Shown here: piece after piece, positions 7,961-18,515 of the stretch
How positions within the stretch are numbered: the first letter of the stretch is position 1
How the letters are laid out: each line of letters opens with the position of its first letter
Origin: Macrotis lagotis
Taxonomy: Eukaryota > Chordata > Mammalia > Peramelemorphia > Peramelidae
Direction: 5' to 3'
NCBI RefSeq assembly: GCF_037893015.1
Contig: NC_133663.1
Coordinates: 3,237,378-3,301,377 of the forward strand
Length of the DNA: 64,000 bases
Program-made: the position numbers and the translations under genes
Notes under the pieces: model-generated
The model's database searches: none
The model's input: the letters and a program-made list of their open reading frames with translations, nothing else
Told to the model about the DNA's origin: nothing

Positions 7961-8261
7961 CAAGTACAGCTCAGGGCAGTGATGACTGGAAGGTTGATGA
8001 TGAATGACTGGGGGGAAATGGGGTTTCCCTGAGGGGTGAACACCTTGCTTTGACAGGACTCGGAACCAGAAGGGGTTTCAAGGGCATCGGAGTCTGTCCT
8101 GTCCTGGAATTGGGTTTGCCTTAACACAGTCAGCCCCAACGAGTGGTCCACCCAATTCTGCCTCGTGGGAAGAAAGAGAGATGCCCACTGCCTCCGGAGC
8201 CTGCCCATCTGGCTTTTGGGCTGCCATCAATCCTCAGGTGATACCCCAGAGCAAGAACAGA

Positions 8262-8440
8262 GTTAAAATGGGCTCTCAGACACTAGCAGTGTGACCCTGG
8301 GCCAGTCACTTAACTCTTGCCCGAATAAAAGTGGAGGAGGAAATCGGAAATCGTTGCAGTAGCTTTTCCAAGAAAATCCCATGGATTGTGGGTGCACAGA
8401 GTCACAAAGAGTTAGGCCTGAACAACCAGGAACCCTTGGG
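8262..8440 (+). repeat. MAR1-like SINE, 5'-truncated
   Basis: Carries the body and tail of the long marsupial SINE: CAGTGTGACCCTGGGCCAGT, then GTGGAGGAGGAAATCGGAAA, CCAAGAAAATCCCATGG and CACAGAGTCACAAAGAGTTA ending in CTGAACAACC. The tRNA-like head is missing or diverged. Divergence from the remembered consensus is substantial, so it is not a recent insertion. Confidence 0.7.
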
Positions 8441-8960
8441 AAACCAACTGGTAAAATTAGCCTTGAGCTCCCGAAGTCAGAGCGCGATTGCACTTGGTAG
8501 CTCTGGTGTTGATGGGTATCAGATGGGAGGGGGGCTGGACCCGCTTAGAATCAATCCCAAGAGCCTTCCCTTGGCCCCAAGCCCAGAGTGGAAGGAGCTG
8601 GAAGCTCCCAGGACCTCTGGCCCAGAGAAAGAGGGAAGAGGGAGAGCTGTTGTGACTGTGCCTGGGCTCAGGTGTAAGTCCTGGGTCCTTTGTACTTTTT
8701 TCTCAGGTGAAATAGTCTGCCCTGCAATTCTAGGTATCGCTGGCCTAAGGATTTCTATTAGAGCCCAGAGACCTTTGAGCTTTTCTTTAGTGACCTAGTC
8801 ACAGTCACACCTTCCCAGGGAGAGCCCATAGGTGCCAAAGAGTGTTTCTGAGAACAGTCAGGAGAGAGCCCAGTTTTTACAGAACACAGGTTTTACACAG
8901 GAATCAACAGCATTTCACTGAAAGAACACGGCGTGGGACCAGAGAAGCTCAGTTTAGACT
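8440..8960. other. Unique non-coding DNA
   Basis: No gene or clear repeat. An open frame on the plus strand (8331-8798) begins inside the SINE and has no recognisable domain. Confidence 0.5.
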
Positions 8961-8964
8961 CTAG

Positions 8965-9165
8965 GACAGGTGGGGCCATAGTGAACAGATGCTGAGCCTG
9001 AAGACAGGAAGATCCCAGTTCAAATCCAGCCTCAGGTACTTACTAGCACTAAGACCCTGGGCAAGTTACTTCATCTCCAGTTGCCTTAGAATCCTGATCA
9101 TGGTACCTACCTTCCAGAGTTTTATGAGGCTCCAATGAGATAATATCTATAGGCTGGTGATTAAT
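8965..9165 (+). repeat. MIR/THER1-like CORE-SINE
   Basis: A head-like GTTCAAATCC promoter B box (about 9018-9030), then CTTACTAGCACTAAGACCCTGGG, GGGCAAGTTACTTCATCTCC and GAGGCTCCAATGAGATAATA, in the MIR/THER order. Old and diverged. Confidence 0.75.
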
Positions 9166-10075
9166 ATACCCCCTCCCCCCATTTCTTTCCCCCATCCTCT
9201 CTCCTTTCCTTTGCCATATCTTGGGCAAATCACTTCTCCCCTCTCTCCAAATGTGGACTTGTAAGGTCCCTTCTGGCTGATCCCCTAAGAAGATGGCTCC
9301 AGTGTGGGTCCACACAAGCTTTCCTGGCTTGAAAGGTCCATGTGATTCCTTGACTCCTTTTACCCCTCTGGCGATCACCCCAGGCTCCAAAGAACATGGA
9401 GACTGAACAGACCCAGCCCTAAGCTGGGTAAGATCCTGACCCCACTCAGGTTCTGAATTGGCAAAGCTGGTGAGCCTCTCTGCAAGAAGGTCCATTCCTG
9501 CCATCACAGGTCCAGACCAAAGAATAGAGCCAGAAGTGGAGGTGACCTCAGGGAAAGACTTCAAATCAGCACCTGAGCCCCACCAAGAACATCCCTACCA
9601 TTTGGGATTCTCTGCCCCAAGCAAGGCCAGATCTGCTCTTCCTGAGGGTTTTATTCACAAAGCACATTTCAGCAACCTCAGATTCAGTTGCTGAGAACTC
9701 GGAGCCGGCAGGAAGCACCTCACCTCTTCAGAACGTTAACATAGCCGAGTTCTGTAAGCCAACACAGGGTTCTAGGCTTCGATGTCTAGAAGGTTCTACC
9801 GATCCCTTGGGCTTCCTGGCTAATCCTTTAGGGAGGACCAGAGGAAGTCAGCCCCTAGTGCAGAAGAGCTGGGATCCAGTGGCCCAGGGCAAGGCAGCCT
9901 GGTGGCTTCTCTTTAGGTTTCTCTCTGCCCTCCAGGGTGAGCTCAGTCTGAGTCACTTTGCTTGCTTTCTTGCTCCACGTTTGTTCCCAAACCAGAAACA
10001 AATGTGTCTGAGGTTTGGAGGCCCCTCTGCCTTTCTTTCCCAAGGAGCCAAAGCTCTGTGTGTTTCGTTCAGAGC
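9166..10075. other. Unique non-coding DNA
   Basis: No gene or distinctive repeat was seen. One possible worn MIR-like phrase lies near 9215-9270 (GGGCAAATCACTTCTCCCCT). Open frames of up to 171 codons on the minus strand (9049-9564) overlap the neighbouring SINE and show no domain. Confidence 0.5.
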
Positions 10076-10077
10076 TC

Positions 10078-10266
10078 GCCAGAAAGAGGAGTCTGAGAAA
10101 GAGAGAGAGGGAAGAGAAAGAGAGGGAGGAGAAAGAGAGGAGAAAGAGAGGAGAAAGAGAGAGAGGAGAGAGAGAGGGAGGAGAAAGAGAGGAGAGAGGA
10201 GAAAGAGAGGGAGTGGAGAAAGAGAGGAGGGAAAGAGAGGGAGGAGAAAGAGTGGAGGAGAAAGTG
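10078..10266. repeat. GAGAAA/GAGAGGA purine tract
   Basis: About 190 bases built almost solely from GAGA, GAAA and GGAG words on the plus strand. The mirror-like purine composition has triplex potential. Arg/Glu-rich and Ser/Leu-rich open frames here are artefacts. Confidence 0.9.
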
Positions 10267-10627
10267 GTCTTTTGCTGCAGGCCTTGCCGTCCCATTTCCC
10301 TTCGCTTGACTGACTTTCTCACACTCTGGTTCCCTCCGGCGTGCCAGCAGGGCTGGGCCCCCCTGCCAAGAAGTGCCTGGGGAGGGCCAGGGCCAGAGCC
10401 TAGAGCACGCCCAGGGAGGATTTTCTCCAGCCCTGACTACCTGCTCCGCACCTGTACAGAGAGTAATCCCACACGTATCACCTGATGTCCTCCTTTCAGG
10501 GACCGTGAGAAAAATTGAGCTGGGGAAAGAAGAGCCAGGGCTGTCCATCTCTGCAGCTCGCTCCCTTCCGGCTCCTGTGACCAGAGACTGCGCATGCCAG
10601 CCTGGGGTGGGAGGGAGGCAGAGAGAC

Positions 10628-10628
10628 A

Positions 10629-10671
<43 letters not shown>

Positions 10672-10673
10672 CG

Positions 10674-10714
<41 letters not shown>

Positions 10715-10799
10715 CAGAGGCAGACAGAAACAGACAAATAGAGGCAGAGAGATGCAGAGAGAAAGAAAAATGGAGAGAGATGGAGGAAAAAAGGAAGGT

Positions 10800-10847
<48 letters not shown>

Positions 10848-10848
10848 G
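10628..10848. repeat. Compound microsatellite (CA)n-(GA)n ... (TG)n
   Basis: (CA)about 20 at 10629-10668 runs into (GA)n at about 10669-10712, then an impure GAGA region, then (TG)n at about 10798-10846. The CA and TG blocks are reverse complements separated by about 130 bases, so they could pair as a long hairpin. Neighbouring DNA at 10267-10627 shows no gene. Confidence 0.9.
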
Positions 10849-11024
10849 GCATTGAGGGGAGCCAGGGCACTCACCCTCCATGATCGCCACCTGTCTGCCA
10901 AAGCTCTGGTCTGATGGGGAGGTTTTGATCGGCTCTTGGTGTTGCCCTGGTGATTCTGGAGCAATGCCCTTGAGAGGCCCAGACCCAGGGAACTCTCCTG
11001 TGTTGGGGCTTGAAGAGCTGGAAG

Positions 11025-11295
11025 GTGCCACGTAGATTTGGAGGGGGAGGAGTTGTAGAGGTCGTGTAGCCCAACACCTCATCTCTTCTTCAGAGAAGGA
11101 CAATTGAGAGCTGGCGGTCGGTGACAGGACTATGACCCCGAAGCCTCTCCTCTTCGCAGAATAATGTCCCTAGCCCTGGGTACACCTGAGAAAACTGAAA
11201 CCCAGCTAGGAGAATTGCCTTTCCCTACTCATGCAACAATCACACCCCAGATCGCTCAGGTCTGAGATCAGTGCCCTTTCCACTCCTGGCGATGG
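11025..11295 (+). repeat. MIR-like ancient remnant
   Basis: Pieces of the widespread mammalian element are readable: GTAGAGGTCGTGTAGCCCAA, CACCTGAGAAAACTGAAACCC, AGATCGCTCAGGTCTGAGAT and CAGTGCCCTTTCCACT. Strongly diverged with internal insertions. Confidence 0.5.
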
Positions 11296-11586
11296 CTCTC
11301 TAGACGCAAGTTCCCCTCTGGAGGAGTCTTGGGTGAGGATGACAAATTCACCCTAACCACAGAAACGTGACTTTATGAAATATTAACAAGTGTGTTTTAT
11401 TTTGAGAGCACGTGTTTTTGCCTAAGGCTCTGGAGCTTGCAGAGCTGCTCCTAGCCTGGGGGCCCAAGCCCCGGGGTAATGGAAGGATAGGTATGTGGCA
11501 TGGGGGGGGGGAAGGGGGTGATTCCTTCCCTCAGTGGTTCTAGGCCACTAACTTTCACGTCGTGTCATTAGCATTCCCTTCTGTCC

Positions 11587-11612
11587 TACACACACACACA
11601 CACACACACACT
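11587..11612. repeat. (CA)12 microsatellite
   Basis: An uninterrupted CA dinucleotide run at 11588-11611. The flanks (11300-12200) contain no gene; poly-G at about 11502-11511 and poly-C at 11757-11766 are the only other simple sequences. Confidence 0.9.
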
Positions 11613-12610
11613 CTCCCCTTGCCCAGTCTGATACCCAGAAACATCCTCTCTTGACAGCTGTCACACCTTGGTGACTGCACCTGACCGGACAGACTTCTCA
11701 AATCCTCCTGGCAGACCCAGGGATCGGTTCCTTCAGTAATGTCTGGGATTGAGGCACCCCCCCCCCGCATCATCAGCACCTGAATCTGCACCTCTCCTCA
11801 TCAACTGAATTTCTCCCGGTATCAGAATTCTTTCTCATGGCACTGTCATCTGTGCAGCTTCCATCTATGGATGATGAAGCATGTGAAGAAGGAGGGGGAC
11901 TTCCTGTGGTCCGTCTCAGACCCAGGGGACCTCTTTTCCATGACTTGGCCTCAGACCTTGGTTGGCAGGCAGGTACTCAGGAAACAGTAGCCTCCGCTTT
12001 CTCAGAACAGTGTTTCTGAGAATGGATCTGCCACCTCCAGGCTGGGCCCCAAAGGGCTTTGGAGACAATGGTTAGTGCTTAGAAGCAGCTCCCTCCAAGA
12101 GAAGGGAGAGGAGTGTTCGGGGCCTGGCATCTGGAGGAGGGAGCTTGGAACGACAGCTCCCAGATCGCTGTGGCCAGGGTGCTTCGGGCATCATCTACTC
12201 TTGGCTAACCCTTTAATAGGTCTGCGGTGAAGTGTCTCCCACAAGCCTGGAAATGAAGATGTTCCCCAGACTTCAAGTGGAATCCAACCTGAAGCCAGGC
12301 TTGCAGGGCCCAGCATTGGGGCTGTGGCATGTGAGGGCATGTGAGGAATGTGGGCAGAGGCCTTGTGCTCCAACCACCAGAGTGTGGGTTGGTGGGTTTT
12401 ACAACTGTTCAGATTGCACATTACATTAGAACAAGTTTCTGTGATGATTGAAAGACCAAGCCTTGGTGGACAAGACAGCGAGATCCGGGGTCTTCCTTTG
12501 GGGGCTTCATGCTCAAATCTTACTGGGATTAGTCAGTTGCCTCTTTGGAGCTCTCTCAGCCAATCAGGCACAGCGAGGTCACGGTTCCTGATTAGGTCGT
12601 GGTCCAAATG
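11613..12610. other. Unique non-coding DNA
   Basis: No gene recognised; short open frames lack domains. A phrase at about 12505-12550 (GCTCAAATCTTACTGGGATT and following) may be a worn SINE fragment. Confidence 0.45.
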
Positions 12611-12611
12611 A

Positions 12612-12715
12612 AACCCCAGGACGCAAGAGCTAGAGCTGGAAGGCGGCCGGGAGCTCATGGAGTCCAGCCCCTCATTTGATGGGGAAACTGAGGCAAAGGT
12701 GAAATGACTTCTCCC
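12612..12715 (+). repeat. MIR-like 'GAAACTGAGGC' remnant
   Basis: AGAGCTGGAAGGCGGCCGGG, CATGGAGTCCAGCCCCTCAT, TTTGATGGGGAAACTGAGGC and AGGTGAAATGACTTCTCCC follow the order of the common ancient mammalian SINE. Confidence 0.7.
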
Positions 12716-12779
12716 AATAAGAATTCTACGGAATGTTTATATAGTCTTGTCCAAACTCCACATCTCTCCTGTGAAGTAG

Positions 12780-12968
12780 GTGGTGGCCTAGGAGGGGCAC
12801 CTTGCACAGCTTCCTGCAATCAGGAAGGCTTGGGTTCAAATCTGCCTTCAGGAACTCCTAACTATGTGAATCTAATATCAGTCTCAGTTTCTTCACTATA
12901 AAATAAGCATATAACTGCCGCCTCCCAGAGTTTCTCTGTGAAGACATTTGTAAGGTGCTAAGCACGTA
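12780..12968 (+). repeat. MIR/THER1-like CORE-SINE
   Basis: GCTTGGGTTCAAATCTGCCT, then CTAACTATGTGAATCTAATA, CAGTCTCAGTTTCTTCACTA and CATTTGTAAGGTGCTAAGCA match the SINE order including the 3' tail. Confidence 0.75.
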
Positions 12969-12971
12969 GCG

Positions 12972-13056
12972 GACGGCTAGGTAGTGTAGTGGAAAGAGCA
13001 CCAGGCCTAGAGTTCGGAAATCCTGATTCATATCCAACCTAGACAGTTACCGTGGC
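12972..13056 (+). repeat. SINE head (tRNA-derived), probably 5' half of a split MAR1-like SINE
   Basis: GGCTAGGTAGTGTAGTGGAA, AGAGCACCAGGCCTAGAGTT and TCATATCCAACCTAGACAGT match the tRNA-like head of the marsupial SINEs. It stops at about 13056; a matching 3' half resumes near 13315. Confidence 0.65.
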
Positions 13057-13314
13057 TATCCCTCCACCATTGGGGTGCCACTACAGGTCCTTCCAGAGAA
13101 GTAGTCTGAATTAGTATGGCATGAAAGGATAAAGTGTGTTAATCTAATAAAACACTGCATTCCTGTTTTGTGCACTTCTGAGTCTCTCAACTTTTTCTAC
13201 ATCATCTTTTGATCACCCCATATCATCATTCTGCAAAGCACGCTGAGATTCTTAATTTCTTATGCCAGTACTCGCGATCTCGAAACCGTGATGGGAAAGT
13301 CATGATGTGGAAGT
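13057..13314. other. About 258-bp segment between two SINE halves
   Basis: Not recognised. It separates a SINE 5' half (12972-13056) from a 3' half in the same orientation (13315-13480). It may be an insertion into one SINE, or unrelated DNA between two partial SINEs. Confidence 0.4.
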
Positions 13315-13482
13315 GATATCGGTCTGGGAAAGTCACTTCATCCTGTTTCCCTCAGTTTCCTCATCTGTAAAATGAGGTGGAGAAAGAAATGGCAAATCGC
13401 TCCAATATCTTTGCCAAGAAAACCCCAAATGATGCCACAGGAGCTAGGCATGACTGAAGTGACTCAACAACAAAATAGAACA
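13315..13482 (+). repeat. MAR1-like SINE 3' half
   Basis: GGGAAAGTCACTTCATCCTG, CCTCAGTTTCCTCATCTGTA, AAATGGCAAATCGCTCCAAT, TTGCCAAGAAAACCCCAAAT and CTGAAGTGACTCAACAACAA form the classic body and tail. Confidence 0.85.
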
Positions 13483-13600
13483 GGGTAGGTGCTTTAAAGT
13501 GATTATTCACTTCCCCAATTCCATTTTTACAGATGAGGAAGCTAAGGCTGAGAGAGCGATAGTCTGACCTTCGTCTTATGACTTCTTGCTTCCTACAGTA
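13483..13600 (+). repeat. MIR/L3-like remnant
   Basis: TTTTTACAGATGAGGAAGCT and AAGGCTGAGAGAGCGATAGT match the conserved core, followed by unique DNA to about 13850 that holds no gene. Confidence 0.5.
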
Positions 13601-13854
13601 TTCGCCAAACAGCTGGAGCACATGGCGTCCTGGTGGGCAGTTCCTAGAACTAAGCCAAGTGGAAGTCAACTTGGGCATGGATGCCTTTCTGCAATCTTTG
13701 CTCATTAAGTGGCACATCCTAGGGCCATGGAAGAGGCTGCTCCCCTGACCACTGAAGACTCTTTTCAGACTTTCATCTTCTCTATTTGTGAAACACGAGT
13801 CACCCAGGGAGAAATGTGCTGATGTCAGCATGGCCCTGAGCCTCCTGGAGGGTC

Positions 13855-14030
13855 AGAGTGGGAGGGGACCCCAGAGCTCATCTGATCCGATCCTGTTTTA
13901 TATTAGAACAAATTAGGCTCAGGAAAGGGGGAGTGGAGGAAAGTAGCCCATGTTTACATCCTGGTTCATGGTGTATAGTCCGAATTTGAACTTGGGTCTT
14001 TAGGTTTCAGGGGTATAGCATTGATGCCTT
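13855..14030 (+). repeat. MIR-like remnant
   Basis: GACCCCAGAGCTCATCTGAT, ATTAGAACAAATTAGGCTCA and ATTTGAACTTGGGTCTTTAG are in consensus order, strongly diverged. Confidence 0.5.
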
Positions 14031-14089
14031 TTCATTCCTTGTGTGGGCAATGACACAGGCTGGCTAGCCTAGAGGGAGAGAGGGAGCTA

Positions 14090-14265
14090 GAAATAATCTT
14101 AACTAACCTGTAAATAATGTTTTAGAGCTGGAAACATCCTTTGTAGACTTGTCTTCTCTTAGTGGAGCTTGGCAAGAACTGAATGAAGTGGGTATTACAA
14201 TCCCCATTTTACAGATGACAAAACTGAGAGGTTTGATGATTTGTCCATGGACATTCATCCCAAAA
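14090..14265 (+). repeat. MIR-like remnant
   Basis: Contains GTGGGTATTACAATCCCCAT, TTTACAGATGACAAAACTGA and GATTTGTCCATGG. Unique DNA follows to about 14750 with no gene recognised. Confidence 0.55.
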
Positions 14266-14754
14266 GAAGTGGGGTGGGGGATGAGGTCCAGTCCAAAGCT
14301 AATGCCAACACTCTCTCCCCATCCCAAACCACAGCAGCCCTTGTAGGGAGTAAACAACTGTCTAGAGTGATGAGTGAGAGTAGGGCAGCCCAGATTCTGC
14401 CATCAAAGGAAACTGGCCCTCCAGGGTTTCAACTTGTCTGACTTGTATCCAGTTGGCAAATCCAAAGGAACCTGAGATCCACTTACTCTGGTGCCATTGG
14501 AAGAGACTCCAGCTCCCTTTCGGGACCTCAGTTTACCTCTGAGTATGCTAGGGGATGCACAGCTAGTGGTGCATCTTCCTCTTTAGCTGCTCATTTCCAA
14601 GAGGCTGATTACCAGGTGGGGCACAGGAAGCTGGGTTTTTGAGAAGAACCAGCTTTCTGGCCCCGAGAAGTTGGCATCTGTGCTGGTAAGAAGGGGACAT
14701 CTATCCCAATGGCGTTACTGATCCCAGAAGACCCAAATAACACACAACCAACTA

Positions 14755-14828
14755 ATAGAAGGAAGGAAAGAAGGGAGGGAGGGAGGAAGAAGGGGAGGGA
14801 AGAAGGAAGAAAGGAAGGGAGGGAGGAT
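14755..14828. repeat. (GGAA/GGGA)n purine tract
   Basis: About 70 bases of GAAGGAAGG and GGGAGGGAGG words on the plus strand. Confidence 0.85.
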
Positions 14829-14965
14829 TTATCAGGTACCTACTGTATTTTAAGCACTGAACTAAGTACACTTTATTATGAGAACATACTCTCATTGGTT
14901 CCTCCCAGCCTTCTGGGAGGTAGGGGCCATTATGATCTCCATTGCATAGTCAGGTCTACAGGATC
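14828..14965 (+). repeat. L3/MIR3-like remnant
   Basis: TTATCAGGTACCTACTGTAT, TAAGCACTGAACTAAGTACA and TTCTGGGAGGTAGGGGCCAT followed by ATTATGATCTCCATTGCATA match the 'TACTATGTGCCAGGCAC ... CCTGGGAGGTAGG' consensus order. Confidence 0.7.
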
Positions 14966-16318
14966 CCTGGAACCATCCATTTAAAGACAATGCTTCCTGG
15001 ATAGCTCGTCCATTCTAACAGGTGGGCTGGCAGGGCTCCCAGGATCAGCCCCTGCCACCCCAACCTCTGAGCTTGTCTGCCTTGACGTGGGAGTGTGGAG
15101 TGCTCCTCGGTTGACTCCTGCTAGGCCCGCTGTGACGGCTCCAGCCAGTGACCTCCCTTCCCTCTAGTCTGTTTTGGCCCGATGAGGCGTTTGGGCTCCT
15201 GTCTCCTTCAGAGTTTTGTCCCAGTCCTTAAACTGCCCATCCTGGGGACTCTCCAGTGTGGAGGGACTTGGTTTGACTTTGGTTCCCGTGCTCACCTTTT
15301 TCCTGCCTCCCCCCCCCCCCACCCCGCCTCTGATGCCAAAGACTCAATGAGCCTGGTCTCAGGCTCCTTGTGCTGGAAACCTTTACCATCGGACTCCAGT
15401 TGGTCCATCGTCAAGTATTTTTACGGTGCTATCTCTAGACTAAGGTCACTGGCAGAACTGGGACATTCAGAGACCAAAAGAACAGTCTCTGCCCTGGGGG
15501 AGCTTCTATTCTACTGTGCAATTAGCAGGCTATGACTCAGAACCTTTCTCAAGGCATTCTGATTGTCACCCAAGGGTCCAGCCACCCTGCCCAAGGCTCC
15601 CTCGGAGCCAATGTCCCTAGGTCTTAGGGTTCTCTTCATCCCTACCATATCCAGGACTCATCAGGTATAACAAAAGACCCTTTTTTGGTATAAAAATCTC
15701 CCCCCCCCCCCACTGCGATTTGAATGATATGGGGAAACTCCTTCTTTCAGTTCAGGTACATTATCCTGAAGTGAAGGACTTGCCAAAGGTCCCAAGCCAG
15801 GCTATGGAGGTGGCTAGCCTGGAGGCCCCCGAACCAGCTCCCTGTGCCCTTTTTCCTCCCCTAGGGCTTGTCCGTCCAGAGCAGTTTGCCAGTGACCTCC
15901 CCATCATTCCCAGGGCTCCTCCTTGGAGGGTAGGGACTGGCTAGTAGCCCCGCTCTTAGCACAGGGCCTGGCCCCGAAGAAGCTTCTTACAAGAAGCTCA
16001 TTAGCTGACGGACAATGGTAACAACAGCCTGGGTAACGCAGCAATGCTGCCAGCCCTCTCCCCACTCCTATGGGGCCAGAATAGATGCCAGGGTGACACA
16101 GATGGAAGGTTGAGCAACATCTCCCTTTGTGGTCATCCCTGATCTTGAGAAGTGACTCAGCCTGGGCTCTGTGGTGAGAGAAGGATCCTAGTCCTGCACC
16201 TTCTCCACTGAAGGGCCTGATGGGTCTTCCCCAAATCCAGCTCTGACCCAATCCCTCTCGTCTTCCAGAAGCTTCAGAGGCTCTCTGCTGCCTCTGGAAT
16301 AAGAGCCTACCTCACAGC
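14966..16318. other. Mostly unique DNA with worn L3-like pieces
   Basis: No gene recognised. A diverged 'TATTT..ACGGTGCT ... CAGTCTCTGCCCTGGGGGAG' element lies at about 15405-15530 and a possible MIR piece at about 15730-15830. Poly-C runs occur at 15308-15320 and 15702-15712. Confidence 0.45.
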
Positions 16319-16319
16319 A

Positions 16320-16510
16320 TGTGAGATTTGGAGTTGGAAGGGGCTTTGATGGAATCAGATCTCGTCTCACTTTACAGAGGGAGAAGCTGAAGCTCAGAGT
16401 TTCAGTTTCTCAGGGTCCTATTGCCTCTAAATGCCTGAGACAGAATTCGAACCCACATCATCCTGGCTCCAAGCCCGGCACTCTCACCACCACAGCTGAC
16501 TCCCCGTTGT
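16320..16510 (+). repeat. MIR-like remnant, nearly complete
   Basis: GAGATTTGGAGTTGGAAGGG, TTTACAGAGGGAGAAGCTGA, GACAGAATTCGAACCCACAT and CAAGCCCGGCACTCTCACCA follow the ancient SINE order, including the terminal 'GCACTCT..CC' motif. Confidence 0.7.
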
Positions 16511-16704
16511 TCCCCAACTGTCCTTTGGTTTGCTGTCCCCTCTGCTCCTCAGACAGCTCAGACAGCAGGAGCCCCCAGAGCCCCCCAAATTACTTTGAAT
16601 TGATGTAGCCGCTAGTTTGTGTCAACTTGGAGTTTTCCTGCAATAGAATATAAGGTTCTTGAGGTTCTTGAGGGCAGGAGCTCTTCTTCACACTCTCATA
16701 ACCC

Positions 16705-16885
16705 CAATTTATAAAGGCAGGATGGTGCAATGGATAGAGTACTGGCCTTTTAGCCAGGAAAATCTGGGTTCTAGGTCTGCCTCTTATAAAGGCTGGCCAC
16801 ATGACCCTGGGCAAGTCCCTCGGTTTGCTGGTATTCTGGATACTTCTCCAGGCCATAAGGAGCTACAAAGAAGGGACTGACTTGC
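16705..16885 (+). repeat. tRNA-headed SINE, diverged
   Basis: GGCAGGATGGTGCAATGGAT and AGAGTACTGGCCTTTTAGCC form the head; GGTTCTAGGTCTGCCTCTTA replaces the usual B box; ATGACCCTGGGCAAGTCCCT follows. A 196-codon open frame on the minus strand (16771-17361) overlaps this SINE and was not taken as a gene. Confidence 0.65.
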
Positions 16886-17249
16886 AATGGGTGAGGCACT
16901 CTTCTTCCTGGGATTCCCAGTTTCCAATGAAACCACAGATCCAGACCCAATCCTTCACATATAAATAAATTCTTGTAAACTTGACTTCCACTGGCTCCCA
17001 GATCCTCATCATATTTTTTTAGGACTTTTTTTCCTTTTAGATGAAGGGTGAGGGGCTCACTTCTCCTGAAGTTGGGTGCAAGGGGCTCCCTCCACCCAAT
17101 GTAGGGCAGTAGGGACTCAGTCTGCCCAAGGCTGGATGCCAGAGGTGGGGACAAGGTGCTGGGCCATCCAGCTGTACTGGCAGAAAGTCTTGCTTGACTT
17201 TCCATCATATTCCCTTCTAGGAGGCTCTGTCTGTCCAGGTTTTCCCAGG

Positions 17250-17950
17250 GCCCTATCTTTATTGACGTTATTAAAGTCATACCCCTCCATGGTAATAATG
17301 CAACTACAAAGCTGGAGCTGGGAGAAGGTGCGTGGGAATAAGAGAGATATTGAAATCCCAACGGATCCCACCCTAATCAGTGTCTACAGTCCCTCTATAA
17401 AGATAATAACCAAGATTTCAGCCGACAGGTCTGGCCACTTAGGGGCAGCTGGATTATTTTTAAAAGTGTGTGACAGCCCAGCTTTAAGGATTTTGCCTAT
17501 TCTTTTGGAAGGTGAGAAGAGGGCAAACAGGAAGCCCATTGGATGGGTGGGGAAGCAAGTCAGCCAAGACCTAGTCTGACCCCCTGGCAGAAAGGGTCCC
17601 CCCTCGAAGCGCTTCCAAAGGCAAACAGCAAAGGAGGGCTTCCCAGCTGGCCAAAGACAGAGGCTGACATTGGGCAAACATAAATTGGGCACGTTTAAAA
17701 GAAAAAATCATGACACCTGCTGCTTTATAACACTGCCCAGGACTGATAAATAGGGCCATAAAGGAGGAGAGATCATAGGGTCTTTCTCATTAACTAGCAC
17801 CTTTCTCCAGGGATTTTTACAGCCAGGAAGTGGTTTGGTCTCCCTAGCAGGATCTGTAGCCCTACGAGAGGAGAGATGGCTCCTGTCGTGGTGGGCATCC
17901 AGAACTCTCCCCAACATAACCCTTCTACAGGGTTATGGGCATCATAAGTG
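17250..17950. promoter_or_regulatory. Candidate conserved non-coding block
   Basis: About 700 bases free of visible SINE, LINE or simple repeat, with balanced composition. It contains clustered short sites: TGACAG at 17471-17476 (MEIS-like), CACCTG at 17714-17719 (E-box) and TGATAA at 17744-17749 (GATA-like), the last in an A/T block with TTTATAACAC and GGGCCATAAAG. No gene is recognised. The call rests on texture and motif clustering only. Confidence 0.25.
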
Positions 17951-18224
17951 AGGCCACAGGGATGGGCATCAAATCAACCAACCTCCAGCCAGCCAGAGTA
18001 TTTTGTGAGTCCTAGAATCCTATCATCAGAAGGGACGATTGGTTCCTTCCTTAATGAGGATGAGTGCCTGCTATCAGCAACCCCCACCCCTCCATCACCC
18101 AGGACGGGGCTGTGGGCCGGGTACTCTACATGGTCTAGTGCTCCCTGGAACAGTGATGTGATCTCGGAGAGAATGTTCCTCCCCACCACTCCATTGCCTG
18201 GCTTTGCCAGTCTGGCTATCTCTC

Positions 18225-18515
18225 AGGTATTATTAAATCATAAAGTCAGAGGAGTTTGGAATTGGAAAGGACTCGAGTCAATTCCTATATCAAAAAGAGG
18301 CTAAGTGGTACAGTGGAGAGAGCGCTGGTTAAGGAAGCAGGAAGACCTGAGTTCAAATCCTAGGTTTGGGATCCTGGCTGCTTTAGTTTCTTCAGCTATA
18401 AAATGGAGGTAATAATAAAACCTACCTCTCAGGTTTGTGTGAGAATTGAATGAGATATTGGTACAGTACTTTGCCTGGTTTCTGGAACATAGTGGGAGCT
18501 TAATAAATGCTTCCT
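18225..18515 (+). repeat. MIR/THER1-like CORE-SINE, nearly full length
   Basis: GGCTAAGTGGTACAGTGGAG, GACCTGAGTTCAAATCCTAG, CAGCTATAAAATGGAGGTAA, CTACCTCTCAGGTTTGTGTG and GGGAGCTTAATAAATGCTTC are head, body and L2-like tail in order. The first 70 bases (ATTAAATCATAAAGTCAGAG onwards) are a separate MIR-like phrase. Confidence 0.85.

Noticed and set aside
16771-17361. 196-codon minus-strand open frame
   Set aside because: Overlaps a SINE and shows no recognisable domain or splice context; consistent with chance.
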